NCBI GenBank assembly: GCA_002449585.1
Contig: DJXD01000074.1
Location: 1 to 40,099 of the forward strand
Reading direction: 5' to 3'
DNA from: Ruminococcus sp. UBA7013
Lineage (GTDB): Bacteria; Bacillota; Clostridia; Oscillospirales; Ruminococcaceae
DNA length: 40,099 nucleotides
This document shows positions 16,346 through 24,363 of this stretch, one piece after another. How positions within the stretch are numbered: the stretch's first letter is position 1; each line of letters opens with the position of its first letter. A program made the translations under genes and the position numbers. Below the pieces are notes generated by a model. The model was not told the DNA's origin. It saw nothing but the letters and a program-made list of their open reading frames with translations, and did no database searches.

Positions 16346-17421
16346 TGATGGCACAGAAAGCAATGATTGCAATGTCTGGCGGCGTGGATAGCTCGGCGGC
16401 GGCCTTGCTGATGCTGGAAGCAGGATATGAATGCATTGGTGTCACGATGCAATTATTTCATAATGAAGATGCAGGCGTTCCAAAAGAAAAATCCTGTTGT
16501 TCCTTGAATGATGTTATGGATGCAAAACTTGTATCCAGCAAATTGGGAATGTTGCATTATGTGTTCAATTTTTCTGATGAATTCCGGAACACAGTGATGT
16601 CACGCTTTGCAGATGCCTATGCACATGGCGCAACACCAAACCCCTGCATTGATTGTAATAGATTTTTGAAATTTGATGCTATGATTCAGCGTATGCATCA
16701 GATGAATTATGATTATGTTGTGACAGGGCATTATGCACGGATTGTATTTGATGAAACTTCTGACAGATATTTATTAAAAAAGGGTCTTGATGAAACCAAA
16801 GATCAAAGCTATGTATTATATTCTCTGACGCAGGAGCAGTTAAAACATGTGCGTTTTCCGCTTGGGAGCTATCGCAAGACAGAGATTCGGGAAATTGCAG
16901 AAAAGCATGGATTTATCAATGCACATAAAAAAGATAGTCAGGATATTTGTTTTGTTCCTGATGGGGATTATGCTGCATTTCTGGAGCGATTCACAGGGCG
17001 GAAAGATATGCCAGGGAACTTCACAGATCAAGCAGGGAATATTTTAGGCCAGCATAAGGGCATCACACATTATACAATTGGCCAGCGGAAAGGGCTGGGA
17101 ATAGCGGCGGCTCATCCGCTGTATGTCTGTGAGATTGATACTATTCACAATCAAGTGATTCTAGGGCAGAATGCGGATTTATTTTCTGATACACTCACTG
17201 CGAATGATGTTAATTTGATCGCTGTTGATAGCTTATCTGAACCAATGAGAGTATCTGCAAAAATCAGATACAGGCATCCGGAACAGCCTGCGACAGCATG
17301 GCAGGATTCTGATGGCCTTCTGCATCTGAAATTTGATGAACCTCAAAGAGCCATCACAAGAGGGCAAGCCGTTGTGATGTATCAGGATGATACTGTTATT
17401 GGTGGCGGAACAATTCTTTAA
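16345..17421 (+). CDS. mnmA: tRNA-specific 2-thiouridylase MnmA
   Basis: A 358-residue cytosolic enzyme that 2-thiolates U34 of tRNA-Lys, -Glu and -Gln using ATP and persulfide sulfur. The PP-loop SGGVDSS is at residues 11-17. The catalytic cysteines are Cys104 (NPCIDCNRFLKF) and Cys202 (DSQDICFVPDGDY), matching the pair that carries and releases the persulfide; the tRNA-binding HYTIGQRKGLGI segment and a C-terminal beta-barrel follow. Cys101, adjacent in NPCIDC, is common in Firmicutes MnmA. Translation starts at the ATG (16345 or 16348) overlapping the nadA stop (TGATG), with only a weak GGGCGG behind, so it probably relies on coupling. The terminator at 17440 ends the pair. Confidence 0.95.
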   Translation: MMAQKAMIAMSGGVDSSAAALLMLEAGYECIGVTMQLFHNEDAGVPKEKSCCSLNDVMDAKLVSSKLGMLHYVFNFSDEFRNTVMSRFADAYAHGATPNPCIDCNRFLKFDAMIQRMHQMNYDYVVTGHYARIVFDETSDRYLLKKGLDETKDQSYVLYSLTQEQLKHVRFPLGSYRKTEIREIAEKHGFINAHKKDSQDICFVPDGDYAAFLERFTGRKDMPGNFTDQAGNILGQHKGITHYTIGQRKGLGIAAAHPLYVCEIDTIHNQVILGQNADLFSDTLTANDVNLIAVDSLSEPMRVSAKIRYRHPEQPATAWQDSDGLLHLKFDEPQRAITRGQAVVMYQDDTVIGGGTIL

Positions 17422-17439
17422 ATCTATTTGCATAATAGT

Positions 17440-17474
17440 ATCCCTGTTCTTGAGCAAAGAACAGGGATTTTGAT
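17440..17474 (+). terminator. Intrinsic terminator after mnmA
   Basis: ATCCCTGTTCT pairs with AGAACAGGGAT around a 7-nt loop and is followed by TTTTGATATT. It lies between convergent genes; on the minus strand the T-run is weak. Confidence 0.78.
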
Positions 17475-17475
17475 A

Positions 17476-18723
17476 TTATTTAAAATAATCAGCTTTGATT
17501 TTGTTATAGAAATCTGTCACAGCTATATCTATTTCCACTACATCATACATCACATCATTGCAGGTGCTGAAAAAATCATCAATCAGATCTGTATTTTCCA
17601 GAGTTGTAGGAAGTTCTGCCAAAGAGCAAGTATCCATTTTTTGAGATGCTTCATATTGGATATTATCAAGCAAATCTTGCTGACGAAGCACATTCTGTGC
17701 GGCTGTACTCAGCGGAATACCTTTTTCAATGCCCTGAAGCGTGGCCATTTCTTCACTATTCATGAGAAAATCCAGCAAGAGACCAGCTTCATCCGGGTGT
17801 TCCGTGTGACGGCTGACGGCATACATAGTAGCAGGCTTTGCATACCAGCCCTGACCGATCTGATTGCCATCTATTGTAGTATAATCTGCAATCACAATTT
17901 CACGACCATTTTCAATGGCTGATCCAAAATAGTTTATGGCATCGCTGACCCATGCCACAGAACCAGCATATTTTTCATTTTCAAGTTCTATGCGCTGATA
18001 ACGTTCAATCGTTGGGAATACTTGTTCATCTGTCAGCTTTTGATAGAATTCAATCATAATCTTGAAATCTTCTTTTGTGAAATTCAGCCGGCCATTTTCA
18101 TTAAGAATACTTTTTCCGGTTATCTGCTCTGCATAAGCGATCAGATAAAGCCACATTGCTTTAGAAGCGGCACTCATGGGATAAATATTATCTTTCTTCA
18201 TGACAGATGCCGCATGAAACAGATCATCCCAAGTTTTGGGCACTTCCAGCCCATAGCTATCATAGATTGTTTTATTAATATAAACCGTCTGGGTATTCAT
18301 TGCAATGGGAATGGCATTCAGATGCTTTTCAATAATGCCATATCGAAGGGCATCACCGGAAAATTGAAGAATATCGGCACTCAGGCGATAAATATCATAA
18401 TAGCCCAGCCCATCAGGGGAATACTGACTCAGCCAGCCATAATTAATTTGCATAACATCAGCTTCTGTGGCGGAGATCATCTGGAGACGATTGCGGGCTT
18501 CATAGCCTGACCATTCGGAATAACTGCATCTAACACGGATTTCGGGATGCAGTTCTTCAAATTGTTCAATAGCGGCGATGGTATATTTATTTCTTGCATC
18601 ATTTCCCCACCAGGAGAATGTAATTTCTGTTTGCTGGATCTGTTCTGTCACAAGAGGTTTACTGCATCCGGTCAACATGACAATGGCACAGACAGCGGCT
18701 GTTATTTTGGAAAAATATTTCAT
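17476..18723 (-). CDS. Sugar ABC transporter substrate-binding lipoprotein
   Basis: A 415-residue surface lipoprotein of the family-1 extracellular solute-binding type. Lipobox MLTGC near Cys20; then EITFSWWGNDARNKYTIAAI, the typical first strand and helix, an ADVMQINYGWLSQY segment and a PKTWDDLFHAASVM segment (the conserved P-x-TWDE hinge of maltose/oligosaccharide-binding proteins). It delivers a sugar to a permease pair. No permease is beside it; the orphan permease pair at 7528-9287 in this window is an obvious candidate partner. It is second in a minus-strand operon with a Cache sensor. A 9-bp hairpin (18731-18757) abuts the start and the ribosome site is weak, so expression may depend on mRNA structure. 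Confidence 0.9.
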   Translation of the reverse strand: MKYFSKITAAVCAIVMLTGCSKPLVTEQIQQTEITFSWWGNDARNKYTIAAIEQFEELHPEIRVRCSYSEWSGYEARNRLQMISATEADVMQINYGWLSQYSPDGLGYYDIYRLSADILQFSGDALRYGIIEKHLNAIPIAMNTQTVYINKTIYDSYGLEVPKTWDDLFHAASVMKKDNIYPMSAASKAMWLYLIAYAEQITGKSILNENGRLNFTKEDFKIMIEFYQKLTDEQVFPTIERYQRIELENEKYAGSVAWVSDAINYFGSAIENGREIVIADYTTIDGNQIGQGWYAKPATMYAVSRHTEHPDEAGLLLDFLMNSEEMATLQGIEKGIPLSTAAQNVLRQQDLLDNIQYEASQKMDTCSLAELPTTLENTDLIDDFFSTCNDVMYDVVEIDIAVTDFYNKIKADYFK

Positions 18724-18730
18724 TTCAATT

Positions 18731-18757
18731 CCGTTATTGCAAATTTATCAATAACGG
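18731..18757 (-). promoter_or_regulatory. Intercistronic hairpin before the binding-protein gene
   Basis: CCGTTATTG pairs with CAATAACGG around a 9-nt A+T loop, ending 7 nt before the binding-protein ATG on the minus strand. It has no T-run, so it is not a classical terminator; an mRNA stabiliser or translational control element is more likely. Confidence 0.5.
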
Positions 18758-18784
18758 AGTTCACCCCACTTTCTGTTAATTTTT

Positions 18785-19762
18785 TTAATCATCCATGTTA
18801 ACAGCGATCACTGAAATAGGATCAGACAGCATGAATGAGAAAAGGCTGCCTGCCAGCACTGCCAGAAGTGCAGCGATAAATGTCAGAACCCGGACAGATT
18901 GCCTGCTTTCCATCGCTTCGGCAAGGATCATATCTGTAGGAATCGAGCATACAATATGCCAATTCATATCTGTTGTATTGACAGTTGTTAAATATTCTTC
19001 ATCTAAAATAGCTCCTGCATTATTGGCCTGTACGTTTTCCATAAGATCCTCAGGAAGGGGCTGACCCAGTTCATTTTTTTCAGAGGAATAAATCATTTTA
19101 TAATTTTTATCTGTCATTCTGATGGCCATATCATGCATAGTTTCAGGATTATCAAAAACATACTGAAGTTCTGTCGTATAGAACGAGAGAACCATAAGCG
19201 CATTTTCATGAATCTGCTTGACATAGTAAATTCGATCATAATCATTTTTATAGCCGGTATACCATCCATCACGGGTGCTTTCTCTGATAATCATAGCTTG
19301 TAAATCTGTAAACAGATCATTGCCAAATAATTGAAGTGTACCGTTGGAAACCTTGCCAAGTTTGGTATTATCCCGGTAAACAATGCCATAGTCTACAAAA
19401 TTCTCCATCAGGCAAAGGCTGAACAGCTCATCAGAAATGGCTTTTTCAAGATTGATTTTATCATACTCCTCCAATTTTGTTGTTGTTTCGTCATAAGTAT
19501 AGGCATTTTCCACGCCGAAAGCCATCGTTGCCACGCTTTCAATTCTTGACAGATAACTTTCAAGATTCAGCTGCAACTGTACATTCAGGGAAGAGGTCAG
19601 GGAACTTGCCTGACTTTTCAGGGCGGCCTGATATTTAAATGCAGAATAGACAGAAACCACACCGAGTGCTGTCACAACAATCAGTGCATAGCCGATAATC
19701 ATCCAGACACGCATTTTTTTTAATTTCATCAGACCTTGCGTTCTTCTTTCTTTTGATGTCAT
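18785..19762 (-). CDS. Membrane Cache-domain sensor lacking an output domain
   Basis: A 325-residue protein: cytoplasmic basic N-terminus, membrane segment at ~17-38, a ~250-residue extracytoplasmic double-Cache-type domain (SSLTSSLNVQLQLNLESYLS, then GWYTGYKNDYDRIYYVKQI and a DMNWHIVCSIP strand), and a second membrane segment near residues 300-317. It ends at SDPISVIAVNMDD, just where a HAMP or GGDEF output domain would begin. Intact relatives of this architecture continue into diguanylate cyclase or histidine kinase domains. Here the stop is clean and no missing domain lies downstream, so it may signal through a partner or act with the binding protein. ATG at 19762 has AAAGGAG upstream; an earlier in-frame ATG gives an A+T-rich extension without a site. 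Confidence 0.82.
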   Translation of the reverse strand: MTSKERRTQGLMKLKKMRVWMIIGYALIVVTALGVVSVYSAFKYQAALKSQASSLTSSLNVQLQLNLESYLSRIESVATMAFGVENAYTYDETTTKLEEYDKINLEKAISDELFSLCLMENFVDYGIVYRDNTKLGKVSNGTLQLFGNDLFTDLQAMIIRESTRDGWYTGYKNDYDRIYYVKQIHENALMVLSFYTTELQYVFDNPETMHDMAIRMTDKNYKMIYSSEKNELGQPLPEDLMENVQANNAGAILDEEYLTTVNTTDMNWHIVCSIPTDMILAEAMESRQSVRVLTFIAALLAVLAGSLFSFMLSDPISVIAVNMDD

Positions 19763-19796
19763 AAAAAAGCTCCTTTCCAAAAAATACAATATATAT

Positions 19797-19805
19797 ATTA
19801 TAGCA
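19797..19805 (-). promoter_or_regulatory. Extended -10 of the Cache/binding-protein operon
   Basis: TGC-TATAAT on the minus strand (19805-19797), preceded by TA. No good -35 hexamer is visible at 16-18 bp, as expected of an extended -10 promoter. Confidence 0.6.
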
Positions 19806-19945
19806 TATTTCTGACAAAAAATCATGAATTTTCTATGAACAAGCTAAATAAATTTTTTTGCATTTTTTCAAAAAAAAACTTAGAATTTTGATCCATCTGT
19901 TTCGTCAAATAGATAAAGAAGGATTTCATCCGGAAAGGGGCTCTT

Positions 19946-20500
19946 ATGGACAACGGTGAAATCAGTTACTCTCGTTTCCTTGCTGGTGATGATGCTGGTA
20001 TGACTGCATTAATCCGTGATTATAAAGATGGCCTGATGCTGTATCTAAACAGTTTTATGAATAATCTGACCATGGCAGAGGACTGTGTACAAGATACTTT
20101 TGTTAAGCTTGCTATCAAAAAGCCGAAATTTCAAGGCAGAAGCTCTTTCAAGACCTGGCTTTATGCAATCGGGCGAAATGTTGCCTTGGATGCACTGAGA
20201 AAAAATGCAAGACATCCGGAATATGCGCTTGATGAACTGACAGAACAGGCGGATCAGACAGATATTGAACAGGAATATTTGAAAGAAGAACAGAAAATTA
20301 TGCTGCATAGAGCAATCCGCAATTTGAAAGGAGAATATCAGCAAGTGTTGTATCTGACGTATTTTGAAAATTTCAGCAATGATGAAACCGGTGTAGTCAT
20401 GCGAAAAACAAGACGACAGATTCAAAATCTTCTGTATAATGCCAGGAAAGCATTAAAATCAGAACTGGAAAGGAAAGGCTTCCGCTATGAAGAGTTATGA
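19946..20500 (+). CDS. ECF-type sigma-70 family RNA polymerase sigma factor
   Basis: A 184-residue protein with region 2 in its N-terminal half (MAEDCVQDTFVKLAIKKPKF, then SSFKTWLYAIGRNVALDALR) and region 4 helix-turn-helix at ~125-180 (LKGEYQQVLYLTYFENFSND, RRQIQNLLYNARKALKSEL). This is the two-domain ECF class that directs RNA polymerase to stress- or surface-sensing promoters. The gene overlaps the next by 14 nt, the normal arrangement of a sigma/anti-sigma pair. No sigma-A-like promoter is visible in the 180 bp upstream (19763-19945 holds only the opposite -10), which would fit autoregulation, though I cannot name its target sequence. AAAGGGG lies 6 nt before the ATG. Confidence 0.92.
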   Translation: MDNGEISYSRFLAGDDAGMTALIRDYKDGLMLYLNSFMNNLTMAEDCVQDTFVKLAIKKPKFQGRSSFKTWLYAIGRNVALDALRKNARHPEYALDELTEQADQTDIEQEYLKEEQKIMLHRAIRNLKGEYQQVLYLTYFENFSNDETGVVMRKTRRQIQNLLYNARKALKSELERKGFRYEEL

Positions 20501-21479
20501 AGAAATGGCAAGGGAAGTATTTCAGGCACGGGATGCATTTCTGAAAAAAAAGCAGAGACAGAAAGCACTTTTTTATAGATATGCACCTGTTGCGGCAAGC
20601 TTCTGTTTTACTGTACTGATCGGCTTGCATATCTGGAAAGAACGGGAGGCACTTCCGGAAATTATCACGATTCCTGAAACCGTGACAGAAAGCACAGAAG
20701 CAGAAACACAAAAACCGGAAACGATCATCACAAATATGATGATAATAGAAACAGAAATCAGCATTTCTGAAACAGCTGTATCAGAACAAGAAATATCTGA
20801 ATCTGTTCCAGAGCGATCAGAAACAAGCGTATGTGAAACAATATCAGCTATCATTCCGGAAGAAACAGAAAAAATGACAGAAATATCAGAAATCATCAGC
20901 TCTGAACCCCTGGAAATCATTCCGGAAACGGAAGTCTTCACATCTGTCATCACGGAAATTTATGATCCTACAGAACCGGAAATCATTCCGGAAACAGAAC
21001 CCATTCCGGAACAGATCACAGAGCCATCAGATTATATATCTGTCACAGAAACCGCTGTTTCTGAATTTATAGAAACAGCAGACAGCCCCACAGAATCGGA
21101 GGAAATCGTGGAAGAACTGCCCTTTATTATCACATTAAGCCCTCAAAAAACAAATGCAGCAACGGATACAATACCAGAATCTATTATTGAAACGGAAATT
21201 CCAGAAGGCATATTCTGTTATTATCCTACAGAATTTATCATCAATGAGGAATTTATTGGAGATTGGCTTGATCATGTTGATATTAATTTGATTAACTTGA
21301 ATCATTCTGTTTCTGAACTGAAAAATATCGGAGATGCTTATGAGATCAAGGGAATTTCTCCTGATCTGATTGTAGCCGTCAAATTTACGGATGAATCAGA
21401 ATTCCGGATCTTCCGGAATGAAATGATCAATCTTGATCAATGTAAAACGATGCTGGAAAATGCCGGCATTGCAATATAA
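20487..21479 (+). CDS. Probable membrane anti-sigma or regulator partner with Glu/Thr/Pro-rich exterior
   Basis: A 330-residue protein with a short cytoplasmic N-terminus (about 29 residues, charged, helical), one membrane segment at ~31-48 (APVAASFCFTVLIGLHI), a long low-complexity Glu/Thr/Ser/Pro/Ile region to ~245 with units like EIIPETE and SETAVSEQE, and a folded C-terminal region of ~85 residues (EEFIGDWLDHVDINLINL onward). Topology and 14-nt overlap with the sigma gene suggest it holds the sigma factor at the membrane and senses something outside; no zinc anti-sigma motif (HxxxCxxC) is present, so the family is not established. The linker may span the cell wall. It is followed after 18 nt by the dockerin-serpin gene. 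Confidence 0.65.
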   Translation: MKSYEEMAREVFQARDAFLKKKQRQKALFYRYAPVAASFCFTVLIGLHIWKEREALPEIITIPETVTESTEAETQKPETIITNMMIIETEISISETAVSEQEISESVPERSETSVCETISAIIPEETEKMTEISEIISSEPLEIIPETEVFTSVITEIYDPTEPEIIPETEPIPEQITEPSDYISVTETAVSEFIETADSPTESEEIVEELPFIITLSPQKTNAATDTIPESIIETEIPEGIFCYYPTEFIINEEFIGDWLDHVDINLINLNHSVSELKNIGDAYEIKGISPDLIVAVKFTDESEFRIFRNEMINLDQCKTMLENAGIAI

Positions 21480-21497
21480 AATTTATGAGGTGATCTT

Positions 21498-22985
21498 ATG
21501 AAATTTAAGAAAGTATTGGCCGGATTGGCCGCCGTCATGTGCTGTCTGCCCTGCACACTGGCCGGATTCGCAGAAGAAACATCTGGAGACATGCTGCGAG
21601 GGGATATTAATCTTGACAACCGTGTTGATATTATGGATATTATCCTGCTGAATAAGGCGATTTATGGGAAAGCAGATCTGTCTGATGCGCAGAGACAGCT
21701 TGCCGATGTGGATCAGAATGGAACAGTAGATGCTTCGGATTCTCTGGGAATTATGAAATATGTGATCCGCCTGATTGATAGCTTTGATACATTAAGTCAT
21801 CCCAAACAGCTGAAAAATCTCAGCAGCGGCATGAAGGCGGAAACCGTTTCCGGAAAAGAGGCTGATGCGGCTTTTATCAGCGGCCAGACAGCTTTTTATC
21901 TGAATCTGTTTCAGCATGCCGCAAAAGAAAATACAGGTGAAAATGTTCTTGTTTCCCCCTATTCTGCAATGCAGGCTCTTGCCATGACCGCCAACGGCGC
22001 AGATGGTCAGACAAAATCTGAAATGGAACAGGTGCTCGGTGGCTTGGCTATGGATGATCTGAATCAGTATCTCTATGCACAGCGCATTTCCCAGCTTAAT
22101 GAAGAAGTTTGCAAGCTCAATACAGCAAATTCTGTTTGGTATCGTGATGACACAGATCGTTTACAGGTCAATCCTGATTTCTTACAGATCAATGCAAATT
22201 ATTATGATGCAGATGCTTTCAGTGCGCCGTTTGATGATACTACTGTAAAAGATATTAATAATTGGGTGAATGAAAAAACAGATGCCATGATTCCAGAATT
22301 GCTGGATAGCATCCCTAAGGATATTGTTATGTATCTGATCAATGCAGTAGCATTTGATGCACGTTGGATAGATCCATATTCAGTATATCAGGTGAGGGAA
22401 CAGAATTTTACAGCTGCTGATGGTACAACCCAGACAGCCCAGATGATGTATGACGACGAAGAGTATTTATATTTACAGGATGAGAATGCCACCGGATTTT
22501 ATAAATATTATAAGGGCGGAAAATATGCTTTTATGGCACTTCTCCCGAATGAAGACATTTCTATTGAAGATTATATTTCTGATCTGACACCGGATTCCCT
22601 GTATGAGACGCTTGCAAATCCACAAAAAATTGAAGTGCATACAGGTATCCCGAAATTCAGCTATGATTATGAGATTCTTTTGAATGATACCCTGATAGAT
22701 ATGGGTATGCCTACCGCTTTCACAGAACAGGCAGATTTTTCTAAAACAGCACATACCGCTTCTGGATTATTATATATTGATTATGTCCTGCAAAAAACAC
22801 ATATCGAACTCAATGAAATCGGCACAAAAGCCGCCGCTGTGACGGTTGTAGCCGAAACAGATGAAGCTTGTATTGAACCGCAGGAATATAAAACTGTTTT
22901 TCTTGATCATCCTTTTGTCTATGGAATCGTTGATATGGATACCCATCTTCCTATCTTCCTCGGAGCATTGATGTCTGTGGAATAA
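21498..22985 (+). CDS. Secreted serpin with N-terminal dockerin
   Basis: A 495-residue exported protein: signal peptide to ~residue 25, a type I dockerin at ~34-92 with two calcium loops (GDINLDNRVDIMDIILLNKA, then ADVDQNGTVDASDSLGIMKY), and a serpin domain from ~125 to the end (NVLVSPYSAMQALAMTANGA is the conserved serpin N-S-x-x-S-P-Y region). The hinge reads IGTKAAAVTVVA with Gly442 as P15, normal small residues P12-P9, so inhibitory loop insertion is likely; counting gives P1 Glu456 and P1' Ala457. Dockerin-serpins are known in cellulosome producers, where they are thought to protect the complex from proteases. GAGGTGA precedes the ATG. Being in the ECF sigma operon suggests induction by an envelope or protease signal. 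Confidence 0.93.
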   Translation: MKFKKVLAGLAAVMCCLPCTLAGFAEETSGDMLRGDINLDNRVDIMDIILLNKAIYGKADLSDAQRQLADVDQNGTVDASDSLGIMKYVIRLIDSFDTLSHPKQLKNLSSGMKAETVSGKEADAAFISGQTAFYLNLFQHAAKENTGENVLVSPYSAMQALAMTANGADGQTKSEMEQVLGGLAMDDLNQYLYAQRISQLNEEVCKLNTANSVWYRDDTDRLQVNPDFLQINANYYDADAFSAPFDDTTVKDINNWVNEKTDAMIPELLDSIPKDIVMYLINAVAFDARWIDPYSVYQVREQNFTAADGTTQTAQMMYDDEEYLYLQDENATGFYKYYKGGKYAFMALLPNEDISIEDYISDLTPDSLYETLANPQKIEVHTGIPKFSYDYEILLNDTLIDMGMPTAFTEQADFSKTAHTASGLLYIDYVLQKTHIELNEIGTKAAAVTVVAETDEACIEPQEYKTVFLDHPFVYGIVDMDTHLPIFLGALMSVE

Positions 22986-22994
22986 TCTCAAAAA

Positions 22995-23022
22995 TTGCCG
23001 CCTTTCAGGGCGGCATTTTTTT
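22995..23022 (+). terminator. Intrinsic terminator after the dockerin-serpin
   Basis: TGCCGCC pairs with GGCGGCA around a TTTCAG-containing loop and is followed by T7. Confidence 0.88.
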
Positions 23023-23049
23023 GTTTTCAACCAAACATGGAATCCCCCG

Positions 23050-23174
23050 TCAATCCACTTGACATTTTTCCATTGTTATGGTATACTATACTATAGATAG
23101 TTCGCATCTTAATAAGAGTAAAAATAGGTCGAAACTCGTGAATGACACAATTGTGCTTTGGCGTGGATTGAAAC
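23050..23174. repeat. 9-bp inverted repeat abutting both -35 boxes; right arm resembles a type I-C CRISPR repeat end
   Basis: TCAATCCAC (23050) is the reverse complement of GTGGATTGA (23163). Each arm sits close to a TTGACA box. The right arm is within GCGTGGATTGAAAC (23161-23174), which equals the 3' end of many type I-C CRISPR repeats, but no second repeat, spacer or cas gene is present. Confidence 0.45.
23059..23087 (+). promoter_or_regulatory. Upstream promoter in the glf leader region
   Basis: TTGACA (23059), 17 bp, TATACT (23082) with extended TATGG. It would start a transcript ~150 nt before glf; no ORF lies between, so this is either a second glf promoter or an RNA start. Confidence 0.75.
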
Positions 23175-23176
23175 GC

Positions 23177-23205
23177 TTGACAGAATCGCAGAAATATGCT
23201 ATACT
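23177..23205 (+). promoter_or_regulatory. Proximal glf promoter
   Basis: TTGACA (23177), 17 bp, TATACT (23200) with extended TATGC. Confidence 0.88.
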
Positions 23206-23240
23206 AAAAATAATCTTGAAACATAAGGAGAGTCAACTTC

Positions 23241-24353
23241 ATGTATGATTATTTAATTGTCGGGGCTGGCCTATATGGTGCAGTATTCGCACAGCAGGCA
23301 ATAGCCGCCGGGAAAAGTGTTCTTGTGATTGACAAACGTCCGCATATCGCCGGAAATGTCTACACAGAAGAAATTGAAAAAATTCATGTGCATAAATACG
23401 GAGCACATATTTTCCATACTAATTTAAAACATGTCTGGGATTATATTACACAGTTTGCAGAATTTAACAGATTTACAAATTCTCCTGTTGCCAATTATCA
23501 TGGAGAACTGTATTCACTGCCGTTTAACATGTATACATTCAATAAGATGTGGGGCGTAGTGACGCCACAGGAGGCCGCTGATAAAATTGCTGAACAGAGA
23601 AAAGAAATCACCGGAGAGCCAAAAAATCTCGAAGAACAGGCCATCAGTCTGGTTGGCCGTGATATTTATGAAAAACTGATTAAAGGCTATACAGAAAAAC
23701 AATGGGGGCGTGATTGCAAAGATCTCCCTGCTTTCATCATTAAAAGACTGCCCGTTCGTCTGACATTTGATAATAATTATTTCAATGCGCTCTATCAGGG
23801 CATTCCGATCGGCGGTTATACCCGAATGGTGGAAAATATGCTCAAAGGTGCGGAGATCCGCTTGAATACGGATTATTTCGCTCATAAAACAGAGCTGGAT
23901 GCTCTTGCTGAAACGGTTATTTATACCGGCGCAATTGATGCATATTTTGATTTCCGTTTTGGAACACTGGAATATAGAAGTGTCAAATTTGAAAATGAAA
24001 CGCTGGATTCTCCCAATTTTCAGGGAAATGCCGCTGTTAATTATACTGATCGTGAAACGCCTTGGACAAGAATCATTGAGCATAAATGGTTTGAATTCGG
24101 AAAAGATGCAGACGGCAATGATATTCCTAAAACTATTATCAGCCGTGAATATTCTTCTGAATGGAAGCCCGGTGATGAGCCTTATTATCCTGTCAATGAT
24201 GAGAAAAACGGCGCACTTTATGCCAAATATCAAGAATTGGCACAACAGGAAGCAAACGTTATTTTTGGCGGCCGCTTAGGAGAATATAAATATTATGACA
24301 TGGATGCTGTCATTGCTGCCGCTCTGAAAAAAGCAAAAAAAGAAGTAATTTAA
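23241..24353 (+). CDS. glf: UDP-galactopyranose mutase
   Basis: A 370-residue cytosolic flavoenzyme that interconverts UDP-galactopyranose and UDP-galactofuranose for galactofuranose-containing surface glycans. The N-terminal FAD site is YLIVGAGLYGAVFA, followed by VIDKRPHIAGNVYTE and HKYGAHIFHTN, both diagnostic for the family; later segments KGYTEKQWGRD, RLPVRLTFDNNYF and IPIGGYTRMVENML carry the substrate-binding Arg/Trp/Tyr set. Length is standard. AAGGAGAG precedes the ATG. The gene is monocistronic, with its own promoters and terminator, and no galactofuranosyl transferase is adjacent. Confidence 0.96.
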   Translation: MYDYLIVGAGLYGAVFAQQAIAAGKSVLVIDKRPHIAGNVYTEEIEKIHVHKYGAHIFHTNLKHVWDYITQFAEFNRFTNSPVANYHGELYSLPFNMYTFNKMWGVVTPQEAADKIAEQRKEITGEPKNLEEQAISLVGRDIYEKLIKGYTEKQWGRDCKDLPAFIIKRLPVRLTFDNNYFNALYQGIPIGGYTRMVENMLKGAEIRLNTDYFAHKTELDALAETVIYTGAIDAYFDFRFGTLEYRSVKFENETLDSPNFQGNAAVNYTDRETPWTRIIEHKWFEFGKDADGNDIPKTIISREYSSEWKPGDEPYYPVNDEKNGALYAKYQELAQQEANVIFGGRLGEYKYYDMDAVIAAALKKAKKEVI

Positions 24354-24363
24354 ATCATAAAAC

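Noticed and set aside
17428..17922. 164-codon frame on the plus strand after mnmA
   Set aside because: Runs through the mnmA terminator and antisense to the binding-protein gene; Cys/His/Ile-rich shadow translation.
19826..19945. Autoregulatory ECF promoter (an AACTT and CGTC pair)
   Set aside because: The elements are about 21 bp apart, not the usual 15-17, so I do not claim a promoter.
23161..23174. CRISPR array
   Set aside because: Only one 14-nt similarity to a type I-C repeat end; no second repeat, spacer or cas gene, so not called as an array.
23514..24245. 243-codon frame on the minus strand
   Set aside because: Antisense to glf, which is certain from its motifs; no start signal.
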